Source: SCTM01 sp965279655 (GTDB lineage: Bacteria; Pseudomonadota; Alphaproteobacteria; Rhodospirillales; Rhodospirillaceae). From it: a stretch of DNA of 64,000 nucleotides. The DNA is taken from the NCBI GenBank assembly GCA_965279655.1, contig OZ257255.1, positions 124,001 to 188,000 on the forward strand, given 5' to 3'. The position numbers were made by a program, and so were the translations under genes. A model generated the notes under the pieces. It was not told the origin of the DNA. It did not search any database and worked only from the letters and a program-made list of their open reading frames with translations. Positions 36,632 through 48,037 of the stretch are shown here, one piece after another (position 1 is the first letter of the stretch; each line of letters begins with the position of its first letter).

Positions 36632-36788
36632 GATGCCTCCCCGAATTCGAACAATGGATATACGACCTTAGCCCAGGCGAACATTCGGGCGAAACTGTCG
36701 TTCCACGGGAAGCCGCATCCTGGACAGGCTCGACAAAGCCAATGGTTCCCCCGAGACTGTCCACCTTCCCAGAAAGCCCGAGGCTGTC

Positions 36789-37616
36789 ATGACCGGTGTC
36801 CTTCGCGCGTTTGTGATCCCTTTCGTTCTAGCGCTAGCCTTCCCCGCCATGGCGCAGGAGAAGACCGGGGTCACGCAGGAAATGGCCAAGCCTGGCGAGT
36901 CCACGGTGGCGCCCACGCCCAAGGCGTCGCCGATCGGCGTGGTCCAGGAAGTGCCGCTGCCGCGCGCCGGCGGCGTGCTGGTGTTCGGCGGCACCCGGGG
37001 CGTTGGGTTGGAAGCGGTGAAGGTCCTGGTCGCCATGAAGGAGCAGGTGACGGTCGTCACCCACAGTTCGCCGAACAGCCCTGAACTCAAGGCCTTGGGC
37101 GTCACGGTCATGTCGGGCGATGCGCTCAATCCCGAAAGCCTGAAGGACATCTTCACCAACGGGCCGTATCGGGTCGTGATCTCGACGCTCGGCGGAAAGC
37201 GCGGGGAGCCGCGTCCCGACTTCGAGGGCAATAAGAACGCGATCGACGCCACCAAGAAGACCGGCATCCCGCGCTTCATCATGGTGACGAGCATCGGCAC
37301 CGGCGACAGCCAGCAGACGCCGCCGTGGATCGCACGCTGGTTCCTGAAGGAGATCTTGGTGGAGAAGACCAAGGCCGAGGAATATCTGAAGGCCTCGGGC
37401 CTCGACTACACCATCATTCGCCCAGGTGGCCTGCTCGATAAGCCGGCCAGCGGCAAGGCGACCGTGACGCCGGACATCAAGCTCTACAGTTGGGTGGCGC
37501 GGGCGGATGTGGGCAAGATCGTCGCCGAGACCGTTAAGAACGACGATACGATCAAGAAGACGCTCAGCACCTACGATCCGACGCGGACCAGCTTTACGTC
37601 GATGTTCATGGATTAG
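36789..37616 (+). CDS. Exported NAD(P)-binding (atypical SDR/NmrA-like) protein 2
   Basis: A 275-residue protein with a signal peptide (MTGVLRAFVIPFVLALAFPA, then MA). A 35-residue Pro/Thr-rich spacer follows, then an NAD(P)-binding domain: GGVLVFGGTRGVGLEAVKVL, THSSPNSPELKALGVTVMSG, GDALNPESLKDIF, RFIMVTSIGTGDS and DYTIIRPGGLLDKP. The glycine loop GGTRGVG is intact. It is divergent from the related gene ending at 35873, and the two share a 157-base region. Its stop interlocks with that of sugE. Confidence 0.78.
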   Translation: MTGVLRAFVIPFVLALAFPAMAQEKTGVTQEMAKPGESTVAPTPKASPIGVVQEVPLPRAGGVLVFGGTRGVGLEAVKVLVAMKEQVTVVTHSSPNSPELKALGVTVMSGDALNPESLKDIFTNGPYRVVISTLGGKRGEPRPDFEGNKNAIDATKKTGIPRFIMVTSIGTGDSQQTPPWIARWFLKEILVEKTKAEEYLKASGLDYTIIRPGGLLDKPASGKATVTPDIKLYSWVARADVGKIVAETVKNDDTIKKTLSTYDPTRTSFTSMFMD

Positions 37617-37936
37617 GTGTCGACGCTGGTGAGCTTCATCAGCGCGAGACCGCCCACGATCATCGCAGCGGCGAGAACGCGCAGCGGCGTCAGTTGTTCG
37701 CCGAGCACCGTCACGCCTACGATAAAGGCGCCCACCGCGCCGATGCCAGTCCAGACCGTGTAGCTGGTGCTGAGCGGCAGGGACTTCATGGCCACGGCCA
37801 GAAGACCGAAGCTCGCGAACATCGCCAGGAACGTGAAGATCGTCGGGTTCAGGCGCGTGAAGCCGTGGGATTGCTTCATGAAGTAGGCCCATACCACTTC
37901 GAGCAAACCGGCGACGACCAGGATGATCCAGGCCAT
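37613..37936 (-). CDS. sugE: SMR-family guanidinium exporter SugE/Gdx
   Basis: A 107-residue inner-membrane protein with four helices. The N-terminus AWIILVVAGLLEVVWAYFMK carries the essential Glu of TM1 (in LLEVVWA); SHGFTRLNPT and AMKSLPLSTSYTVWTGIGAV with GVTVLGEQLTP are the SugE subtype signatures. SugE/Gdx proteins export guanidinium in exchange for protons and are often controlled by guanidine riboswitches. AGGAGGG precedes the ATG. A hairpin with an ACGG loop lies 10 bases further upstream (37959-37972), consistent with such control. Confidence 0.92.
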   Translation of the reverse strand: MAWIILVVAGLLEVVWAYFMKQSHGFTRLNPTIFTFLAMFASFGLLAVAMKSLPLSTSYTVWTGIGAVGAFIVGVTVLGEQLTPLRVLAAAMIVGGLALMKLTSVDT

Positions 37937-37958
37937 GGCGGCCCTCCTACTGTAAGGG

Positions 37959-37972
37959 CCGGGCCGTCCCGG
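37959..37972 (-). promoter_or_regulatory. ACGG-loop hairpin upstream of sugE (possible guanidine-II element)
   Basis: On the minus strand CCGGGACGGCCCGG forms a five-pair stem closed by the tetraloop ACGG. Guanidine-II (mini-ykkC) riboswitches consist of two such hairpins with ACGR loops placed just before the ribosome site of sugE genes. Only one clear ACGR hairpin is found; the upstream partner (CCCAC-TGTC-GTGGG near 37980-37993) has the wrong loop. It may be half-degenerate or coincidental. Confidence 0.35.
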
Positions 37973-38046
37973 ACTTAAACCCACGACAGTGGGGGAGGAC
38001 GTGGCCTCGCGTCCGCTATATATCCGCGACGAAGTGCCGCGGCAAG

Positions 38047-39237
38047 TTAGGCGAGATTTTCGATCACCATCGCGATGCCTTGGCCACCGCCGATGCACAT
38101 GGTGATCAGGCCAAATTTCTTACCGGTGCGCTTCAGCTCATAAAGCGCCTTGATGGTGACGATGGCGCCGGTCGCACCGATGGGGTGCCCGATGGCGATC
38201 GCACCGCCATTGGGATTGGTTTTGTCCGCCGGAAGGCCAAGATCGCGCGCGACGGCAATGGCTTGCGCGGCGAAGGCCTCGTTGGACTCGATGGTGTCCA
38301 TGTCCGACACCTTCAGGCCAATCTTCTTCATCACGTTCTGCACGGCCGGCACCGGGCCGATGCCCATTTCACTCGGCTCCACGGCGGCGTGGCCATAACC
38401 GAGGATACGCGCCATGGGTTTCGCGCCGCGCCGTTGCGCTTCCTTCGCCGACATCAGCACGAGCGCGGCCGCGCCGTCATTGATGCCCGAGGCGTTGCCC
38501 GCCGTGACGGAACCGTCCTTCTTGAAGACGGGCTTCAGGCCGCGCAGGCTCTCGGCACTGGCGTCGTCGCGGATGTATTCGTCCGTGTCGAACACGATCT
38601 TGCCTTTGCGGGTATCGATCTCGATCGGCAGAATTTGATCCTTGAAATAGCCCGCCGCCCGCGCCTTGGCAGCGCGCTTCTGGCTTTCGAGTGCGAAGGC
38701 ATCCTGTTCGTCGCGAGTTACCTTCCACTTCGCCGCAACGTTCTCCGCGGTGATGCCCATGTGGCCGTGACCGAACGGATCGTGGAGCGCGGCGACCATC
38801 ATGTCGGTAACTTTCGCGTCGCCCATCTTCTGGCCCCAGCGTGCCGCCGGAACTGTGTAAGGCGCGCGGCTCATGCTTTCCGCGCCGCCGGCGACCGCGA
38901 TGCTCACGTCGCCGAGCATGATCTGCTGCGCGGCGGAGACGATTGCTTGCAGGCCGGAGCCGCAGAGACGATTCACGGTGAGCGCCGGTGTCCCGATCGG
39001 CAGGCCGCCGTTGATGCCCGCGACACGCGCCATGTACATGTCGCGCGGCTCGCTGTGGATGACGTTGCCGAACACGCAGGAGCCGACTTCGTTCGGATCG
39101 ACGCCCGCGCGGCTCACCGCCTCGCGTACGCACTTCGCGCCGAGTTCCGTGGGAGCGATGTCCTTGAGGCTGCCGCCGAAGCTGCCGACGCCGGTGCGGA
39201 CGCCGGACAGGATCACGACTTCATCGATCTGACTCAT
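38047..39237 (-). CDS. Acetyl-CoA acetyltransferase (thiolase)
   Basis: A 396-residue thiolase. It has the acylated Cys in VNRLCGSGLQAIVSAAQQIM (about residue 90), NEAFAAQAIAVARDL, the His of GGAIAIGHPIGATGAIVTIK and the proton-donor Cys in LITMCIGGGQGIAMVIE; all four active-site blocks are intact. It can run biosynthetically (acetoacetyl-CoA for polyhydroxybutyrate or similar) or degradatively. GAGGA precedes the ATG at 39237. It is seven bases downstream of the exported NAD(P)-binding gene on the same strand. It is the only thiolase in the window and could complement the FadB-like protein. Confidence 0.93.
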   Translation of the reverse strand: MSQIDEVVILSGVRTGVGSFGGSLKDIAPTELGAKCVREAVSRAGVDPNEVGSCVFGNVIHSEPRDMYMARVAGINGGLPIGTPALTVNRLCGSGLQAIVSAAQQIMLGDVSIAVAGGAESMSRAPYTVPAARWGQKMGDAKVTDMMVAALHDPFGHGHMGITAENVAAKWKVTRDEQDAFALESQKRAAKARAAGYFKDQILPIEIDTRKGKIVFDTDEYIRDDASAESLRGLKPVFKKDGSVTAGNASGINDGAAALVLMSAKEAQRRGAKPMARILGYGHAAVEPSEMGIGPVPAVQNVMKKIGLKVSDMDTIESNEAFAAQAIAVARDLGLPADKTNPNGGAIAIGHPIGATGAIVTIKALYELKRTGKKFGLITMCIGGGQGIAMVIENLA

Positions 39238-39244
39238 GGCGTCC

Positions 39245-40018
39245 TCATTGCCCGACAGCGGCGGGCGCGCGGATGGATTGCGGGGTATCGGTCGACAACG
39301 CCTGCAAGGCCGCCGCCGGAAAGCCGGGCTTTGCCTGCGGATCGTTGACGACGGTGATGGTCTTGCCGAGGCAAGACGTGTTGTCGACGCAGGTGGCGAC
39401 CAGCGCCGCGACGTCGCCGCGGGATACAGGGCCGACGACATATTCGGACCGGGCGCGGAGTTTCACGCCCTGCTGGCCCGCGGGATAGTCACGTAAGCCT
39501 CCGGGCGCGACGATGGTGTAGGGCAGTCCGGAGTCGCGTAGGTGCGCCTCGGCCTTGGCTTTCCAGGTCCGGCTGCCGCCGAAGCGCGCAAGGCGCGGGT
39601 CCGTCCAGGCGCCTTCGCCGGCGCTTCCAGCCGTCACCAGCAGCAATTGCCGTACGTTGACGCGGGACGCGGCATCGATCAGGGCGCGGTTGCCCTCCCA
39701 ATCGACGGTCTCGAAGCTGTTGGGCCCGGTGGCCTCCCGCGCGCCCACGGCGGAGACCACGACGGTAACCCCCGCGAGCGCTGCGCTCAGCGTCTCGGGC
39801 CGGGTGACATCGCCCGCTACCCAGGTCACCCCTTCAAGTTTCGGGGCCGTCGCCGGGTCCCGGGTCAAGCCGCGAACGGGAATCCCTTTCGCGTGCAGGG
39901 CATTGGCAATGAGCTGGCCGGTCCCGCCGCTGGCACCGGCCACCAAAGCCAAATCCAGCGCTTGCGCCGGGAGCGAAGCGAGCAGGACAATCGGGAAAAT
40001 GAGATGGAGGGGCTTCAA
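39245..40018 (-). CDS. Exported NAD(P)-binding (atypical SDR/NmrA-like) protein 3
   Basis: About 257 residues. A TTG at 40018 has GGGAGG five bases upstream and yields an ideal signal peptide (MKPLHLIFPIVLLASLPAQA); an ATG at 40036 would add MRREAS before it. The Rossmann region is LALVAGASGGTGQLIANALH, GLTRDP, GDVTRPETLSAALAGVTVVV and PYTIVAPGGLRDYP. A pair of Cys lies near the C-terminus (CVDNTSC). It resembles protein 1 at 35873 in the ending (KTITVVNDPQAKPG against KTIGVVTDPKAQPG). It lies 36 bases after tRNA-Asp and directly upstream of the thiolase. Confidence 0.78.
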   Translation of the reverse strand: MKPLHLIFPIVLLASLPAQALDLALVAGASGGTGQLIANALHAKGIPVRGLTRDPATAPKLEGVTWVAGDVTRPETLSAALAGVTVVVSAVGAREATGPNSFETVDWEGNRALIDAASRVNVRQLLLVTAGSAGEGAWTDPRLARFGGSRTWKAKAEAHLRDSGLPYTIVAPGGLRDYPAGQQGVKLRARSEYVVGPVSRGDVAALVATCVDNTSCLGKTITVVNDPQAKPGFPAAALQALSTDTPQSIRAPAAVGQ

Positions 40019-40054
40019 GGATGCCTCCCGGCGCATGGCAATGGACGGGAGAAA

Positions 40055-40131
40055 TGGCGGGAGCGACGGGACTCGAACCCGCGACCTTCGGCGTGACAGG
40101 CCGACGTTCTAACCAACTGAACTACGCCCCC
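40055..40131 (-). tRNA. tRNA-Asp (anticodon GTC)
   Basis: A 77-base cloverleaf with encoded CCA. The 5' end is GGGGGCGTAGTTCAGTTGGT and the anticodon loop CTGTCAC is in the stem CGGC/GCCG. The T arm is GCGGGTTCGAGTCCCGT. The acceptor stem pairs GGGGGCG with CGCTCCC (one G-U pair), with discriminator G. The loop anticodon GTC reads GAC/GAU. The exported NAD(P)-binding gene begins within 40 bases downstream on the same strand. Confidence 0.97.
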
Positions 40132-40307
40132 GCATGGGCATCCGATCCGTATTACCGAACCGTTGAGGCGGCGGTTTCTATCAGGTGCGTCAAGTGTGCG
40201 CAAGCGCGCGGGATTCCCAGAGTTTTCCACAGACTGCCATCCGTAAAAGGATTGGACAGGCGTAAGAGCATGCGTATATTGCTAGCGACTAAAAACCATC
40301 CCCGGGC

Positions 40308-42314
40308 ATGATCAAAGCGCGCGCACATCCGATGGGCGAGCCGGTCCCGACTCAATTCCTGCGCGGGGATTGGGACAGCATGTCCGTGCCTGGGCCGCTG
40401 ACGCCCGGCGACGGGAAGGCGCGCCTGCTCGCGATGGCCGAGCATATCGGAAACATGGGGCATTGGTACTGGGACATCGCCAGCGGCGAGATGACCTGGT
40501 CCGAACAAGTGTGGCGCATCACGGGCCGCGACCCGAAGCGCGACACGCCAAATCTCGCGCTCGGCCTGGAGTGCGTGCATCCGGATGACCGCGCGGCGAC
40601 GGAACGCCAGCTGCAGCAAGCCGCGGAGCAAGGCACCGGCTTTGAGTTCGATTTGCGCTTGGTGCGGCCCAACGGCGAAGTGCGTTCGTTGATCGTGAAA
40701 GGTTCGCCCGAGGCGCGCGACGGACGTGTGGTCGGCATGTTCGGTGTCCTCACCGATGTCACCGAAGCCTTCGCCGCGATTCGCGCCATGCATGAGCAGC
40801 ACGAGATGCTCGACCTCGCGGCGGAGCTGGCACAGCTCGGTCACTGGGTATGGAACTGCGACGACGGCAAGATGTCGTTCTGCTCAGAAGAACTCGCGCG
40901 CATCCACGGTCTCTCGGAGCGGACGTTCTGCAATCGCTTCCCGACGCCGCACGCGTTTGCCGCGGTGATCCTTCCGGAGCACCGCGAGCGCTATCTCGGC
41001 GCCGTGACGCGCGCGCTCGCAAGGGCTGAGCCGTATTCCCTTGAGTATCGCCTCGTGACGCTCGACGGCGAGACCAAGGACATCCGCGAGATCGGTCACC
41101 CGCTGTTCGACGTGTCGGCGGGTCTGGCGCGCTTCATTGGCACCGTGCAGGACGTGACCGAGGCGAAGCGGCGGGAAAACGAGCTGCAGCAGGCCAAGAG
41201 CGCGCTCGAAACCAAGGCCGAGGCGCTGCGGCGCAGCGAAATCAAGTTCCGCGACATCATCGAAGGCTCGATCCAGGGCATCGTCGTGCTGCGCGGGTAC
41301 CGCCCGGTCTTCGCCAATCAGGCCTACGCCCAGATGCTGGGATTGCCTTCGCCGGAGGACGTGATCGCGCTTGGCGATCTACGCCGCGTCTTGGCGCCGG
41401 ACTCGAACGGGGAAGCGTTCTGGCAGCGGGCGATGAACGGTCAACTCGACGGCAAGACCCGTCGCGCCAGCATCCGCACCGTCGACGGGCGAACGGTGTG
41501 GACGGACGCCATCGGCCGCCTGATCGAATGGGAAGGCGAGCCCGCGTTCCTGGTGACCGTCATCGACGTCACCGAACGTCACCTCGCCGAGGAAGAACTG
41601 ACCGCGAAAACCCGCCAGCTTCAGGAACTCAATCTTCAGAAGGACAAGCTGTTCTCGATCATCGCCCACGACCTCAAGGGGCCCTTCAACAGCGTGATCG
41701 GATTTTCCGACCTGCTCGCGGCCAAGGCCGCCGAGCTGCCGGCGGAGAAGATCGTCGACTACGCCCGTACCGTGCGCGATGCGGCGCTCAGCGTGCACGG
41801 CCTGTTCGACAACCTGCTCACCTGGGCCGCGTTCCAACTGCGCGATGCCGCGCCGCGCTTCTGTGCGGTCGATCTCATGGCGGCGACGGAGGAAAGCCTG
41901 GAGCCGTTGCGCACGTTGTCCTCCGAGAAGGGCGTGCGAGTCCTGAACGATGTCGCCAAGGGCATCCAGGTGCTCGCCGACGAGGACCTGCTGCGGATCG
42001 TGCTGCGCAACCTCATCTCGAACGGCATTAAGTTCAGCCACTGCGGCGGCGAGGTCCGCCTCAGCGCAGTCACGGGCAAGATGGTGCGCATTACCATCCG
42101 CGACAACGGTGTCGGCATGGCGCCGGAGGATGTCGCGGGGCTTTTCCGCCTCGACCGCACCGTCTCTTTGCCCGGAACAAAGGGCGAGAAGGGGACCGGC
42201 CTCGGGCTGTATCTGTGCCGGGACATCGTTGCCCGCCATGGTGGCGCGATCTCCGCCGAAGCGATTCCCGGCAAGGGCAGCGCGTTCCACGTCACCCTGC
42301 CGCGAGCCCTCTAG
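40308..42314 (+). CDS. Soluble multi-PAS sensor histidine kinase
   Basis: A 668-residue protein without membrane helices. PAS domains lie at about 40-155 (GNMGHWYWDIASGEMTWSEQ), 165-290 (LGHWVWNCDDGKMSFCSEEL) and 310-425 (EIKFRDIIEGSIQGIVVLRG). Then come the HisKA helix with the phosphorylated His (about 454) in FSIIAHDLKGPFNSVIGFSD and a HATPase domain with N box RNLISNGIKFSH, G1 DNGVGMAPEDV and G2 GEKGTGLGLYLCRDIVARHG. It should autophosphorylate in response to a cytosolic ligand or redox signal. No response regulator gene is adjacent, so it is an orphan here. The start at 40308 is provisional; later Met codons exist. Confidence 0.9.
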   Translation: MIKARAHPMGEPVPTQFLRGDWDSMSVPGPLTPGDGKARLLAMAEHIGNMGHWYWDIASGEMTWSEQVWRITGRDPKRDTPNLALGLECVHPDDRAATERQLQQAAEQGTGFEFDLRLVRPNGEVRSLIVKGSPEARDGRVVGMFGVLTDVTEAFAAIRAMHEQHEMLDLAAELAQLGHWVWNCDDGKMSFCSEELARIHGLSERTFCNRFPTPHAFAAVILPEHRERYLGAVTRALARAEPYSLEYRLVTLDGETKDIREIGHPLFDVSAGLARFIGTVQDVTEAKRRENELQQAKSALETKAEALRRSEIKFRDIIEGSIQGIVVLRGYRPVFANQAYAQMLGLPSPEDVIALGDLRRVLAPDSNGEAFWQRAMNGQLDGKTRRASIRTVDGRTVWTDAIGRLIEWEGEPAFLVTVIDVTERHLAEEELTAKTRQLQELNLQKDKLFSIIAHDLKGPFNSVIGFSDLLAAKAAELPAEKIVDYARTVRDAALSVHGLFDNLLTWAAFQLRDAAPRFCAVDLMAATEESLEPLRTLSSEKGVRVLNDVAKGIQVLADEDLLRIVLRNLISNGIKFSHCGGEVRLSAVTGKMVRITIRDNGVGMAPEDVAGLFRLDRTVSLPGTKGEKGTGLGLYLCRDIVARHGGAISAEAIPGKGSAFHVTLPRAL

Positions 42315-42395
42315 CCCGCCTTACAACCGTCCGCGCGCCATACTTGGCACCGCCGTTCCGATGGGATACGGCTGGGGCCAGGAAGGGTAATTCGA

Positions 42396-42596
42396 ATGGC
42401 TTCAACCCCGGGCGAGGCCGCGTTTGCGGAAGCCGCGGCCATGGTCACGGCGGGCAATCTCGCCGGAGCCGAGGCGCGGTTGCGTCAGTGCCTCGCCGTC
42501 CAGCCTGACCATCAGAACGCCGGCCGCGAACAACTCAAGTGCCGTGACCCGGAGGGGTTGGCCTATACCGAACTGCTCGCCCGCTATAGTTCATGA
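42396..42596 (+). CDS. Small TPR-like protein (66 aa)
   Basis: Sixty-six residues with one helix-turn-helix pair resembling a single TPR unit (AMVTAGNLAGAEARLRQCLA, then VQPDHQNA). The remainder (CRDPEGLAYTELLARYSS) looks like an unrelated tail. The ATG has GGAAGGG 12-18 bases upstream. It overlaps the following TPR glycosyltransferase gene by four bases (ATGA), so the two are translationally coupled. It may be a remnant of a larger N-terminal TPR domain of that protein, or a small partner. Confidence 0.5.
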   Translation: MASTPGEAAFAEAAAMVTAGNLAGAEARLRQCLAVQPDHQNAGREQLKCRDPEGLAYTELLARYSS

Positions 42597-44175
42597 ACAC
42601 AGCTACCCCCGACGCCGTTCTCGCCGAAGCACGCGCTTTGTTCGCGCGCGGCGCCTTGGCCGATGCACACAAGGTGCTCGTGGCGCATTTGCAGAAGCAC
42701 GATAGCGCCGACGGCTATTTGCTTCTGAGTCAGATATTTGAGGCCTCGGGTCACCTGCCCCAGGCGGAAGAGTGCTTCCTGCACATTCTGCGCGGGGTCC
42801 CCGAGCAAGCGGCCGCACTCAAAGGGCTTGCGGAGTTCTATGACCGCAACAAAGCCTCGCAGCAATCGCGGGTCTACTGGCAGAGATACGTCGGTCTGCA
42901 CCCGGGCGACTTGCTCGCGGCGATGAGCTATGCCGAACACATTCTCGATGACTCGCCGGACGAAGCCGTCGCACGGCTGGAGGAAGTGCTCACCCGCGTA
43001 CAGGCCGACGATCTGTTGACGCTGAAGGTGCTTCAGCGGCTGATCGTCGCGAAGGAGCGGAGGGAGCGGGAGCGGCGAGGCTTGATGGCGTATCACGCCC
43101 ATAGCCTGGACGACATGTTCTTTCGTTTTGCGGCAGAGGACGTGCTTCGCTTTTGTGAGATCGCGAACCGGGCCGTCGCGCACACGCCCGAAAAGAAAGC
43201 CGCATACGTCTACAAGGCGATCGGCCAGTTCGTCAGCGGCCACGGCCAAGCCCTGGAAGCAACGCTGGCGCCGGCACGGGATGAGGTCGGCGCGCTGCCG
43301 TTCCTCAACATGCGCGACCGCGATGGCGGCTTCTACGAGTCCCTTGCCGCAATGGGCGACGCCGACATTCTGCGCGGGTTGCCTCCGGTCGAAACGCTCG
43401 TCTCCGCAGACTTCTCGGATGCGCCGATTATCTTTCTCTCAAGCGACGGAGAATACTTCTCGCGCTACGCGGTGCCGCTCCTGCGTTCCATTGGAGCGAA
43501 CGGAAACGGCACGCAGGTCCATGTGCACATCATGGATCCGTCCGAGACGCAGCGCGAGGAAGCGAAGCGTGTTGCGTCCTCCCTGGGCTTGGTCGTTGCG
43601 GTCACCACGGAGATGCTTCCGGCGACCGACAACGGCAAGGGGAGGCGCGCGACGAACTATTTCCATGCCGTCCGCTTCATCCGCTTCTATGAGGCTCTGC
43701 GGCGCTATCGGCGGCCGTTGTGGCTGATGGATGTGGACGTGATGTTCAATCGCGCGCCGGCGGACTTGTTCGCGGCGCTCGGGCGTGAGGATGTCGCGTT
43801 CCGCGCGCGGCCGGCGCGCTGGGAGCCTTGGCATCAGTTCAATGCTTGTGTGATCGGCGCGGCGCCTTCCATTCCGAGCCTGGAATACTTCCGGATGATC
43901 GCTGCCTACATCGCACACTTCCACCAGGCCGCCGGCATGACCTGGGGGATCGACCAACTCGCCATGTACGCCGTGTTCGACCACTTGCGGGCACGCAACC
44001 GGGCACCTGCGATTGCGCTGCTCGACGATCGCGCGATCGACTACGACTCCACCGAAACTGGCATTGTCTGGGCTGATTCCGGCAAGTCCAAGCACCGCGC
44101 GATCACGCCGCTCGCGGCGATCGACCCGCCCACGGCGCGATACCGCGACCGGTTCCAGCGCTATCAGAAAGCGGA

Positions 44176-44179
<4 letters not shown>
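42593..44179 (+). CDS. TPR-domain glycosyltransferase (GT-A, DxD type)
   Basis: A 528-residue protein. Residues about 1-150 form TPR-like repeats (LFARGALADAHKVLVAHLQK, EASGHLPQAEECFLHILRGV). The C-terminal half from about 275 resembles a GT-A transferase: APIIFLSSDGEYFSRYAVPL at the start of the fold, the DxD-type metal motif in LWLMDVDVMFNRAPADLF and a late acceptor loop AGMTWGIDQLAMYAVFDH. The sugar is unknown. No signal peptide or membrane segment, so it is cytosolic, perhaps membrane-associated through TPR partners. The stop interlocks with that of the convergent metH gene. Confidence 0.75.
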
Positions 44180-46853
<2,674 letters not shown>

Positions 46854-46857
<4 letters not shown>

Positions 46858-47921
46858 GACGCCAACTTGAAAGGCTCAAGCCCGGACAACTTCATCGCCA
46901 CCGGCAGCTTGGGCAATTTGCGCGGCTTCAGGCCCGCGACCGACTTCGCGACGGCGGCGATGTGCTCCGGCGTGGTGCCGCAGCAGCCGCCGACGATATT
47001 GACGAGACCGTCTTTCGCCCAGGCCATGATGTGGCCGGCGGTGGCGTCGGGCAGTTCGTCATACTCGCCGAATTCGTTGGGCAGGCCGGCATTCGGATAG
47101 GCATGCACGTAGGTATCTGCCGCGCGCGAGATTTCCGCTACGTAGGGGCGCAGCTGCGCGGCACCCAGGGCACAGTTCAAGCCGATGGTCAGCGGCTTGG
47201 CGTGACGGATCGAATGCCAGAACGCTTCCGGGGTCTGGCCGGACAGGATGCGGCCCGATTGATCGGTGATGGTGCCGGAAATCATGATCGGCAGGACCAC
47301 GCCTTTCTTCTCGAACACCTCGTCGATGGCGAACAGCGCCGCCTTGGCGTTCAGGGTGTCGATGATGGTTTCCACCAGGATGATATCCGCGCCGCCGTCG
47401 ATCAGGCCCTCGGCCTGTTCGCCGAATGCGGTGACCAGCTGGTCGAATGTCACGTTGCGAAAGCCCGGGTCGTTCACGTCGGGTGAAATCGACGCGGTCC
47501 GGTTGGTCGGCCCCATGGCGCCGGCAACCCAGCGCGGCTTGCTTGGATCCTTGGCGGTGAACTCGTCGCAGGCGGCGCGCGCGATCTTCGCGCCTTCCAG
47601 ATTCAGCTCGTACGCCAGCCCTTCGCAGCCGTAATCGGCCTGCGCGATGGTGGTGCTGGAGAACGTGTTGGTCTCGAGGATGTCCGCGCCCGCGTTCAAG
47701 TAGGCGCGGTGAATCTCGCCGATGATCTCCGGCCGGCTGAGGATCAGCAGGTCGTTATTGCCCTTCAGGTCGCGCGGGTGCGAGGCGAACCGCTTGCCGC
47801 GGAACCCGGCCTCGTCCAGCTTGTAGCGCTGGATCACGGTGCCCATGGCCCCGTCGAGCACCAGGACGCGGGTGTCGAGGGCGGCTTTCAGAGCCGAGAT
47901 TCGGTCGGCGCGGGGGGTCAT
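46854..47921 (-). CDS. Methionine synthase homocysteine-binding module (separate subunit)
   Basis: A 355-residue homocysteine S-methyltransferase barrel. It has VLVLDGAMGTVIQRYKLDEA at the start and NTFSSTTIAQADY. The zinc Cys ligands lie in TIGLNCALGAAQL (first Cys) and VNIVGGCCGTTPEHIAAVAK (the CC pair). This is the N-terminal module of MetH encoded as its own gene and translationally coupled to the rest. It must donate the zinc-bound homocysteine thiolate to the methylcobalamin of the partner protein. I saw no clear SAM or cobalamin riboswitch in the 116 bases upstream. Confidence 0.94.
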
Positions 47922-48037
47922 GGTCGGGCGGCCTAAAGGCTTGCAAGAGCCGCACTATATAAGCGGGCGGGGCGGCCGGGGAAAGCCTGCACTGCTGCAA
48001 GTCAGCCCCTACGCGTGACGTGATTGCAAGGTTTGGT

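Noticed and set aside
40055..40131. Possible integration site at the tRNA-Asp gene
   Set aside because: No integrase, no repeated tRNA 3' end and no change in gene style nearby.
47922..48037. SAM or cobalamin riboswitch upstream of the methionine synthase genes
   Set aside because: No recognisable conserved core was found in the 116 bases; only generic GC-rich stems are visible.
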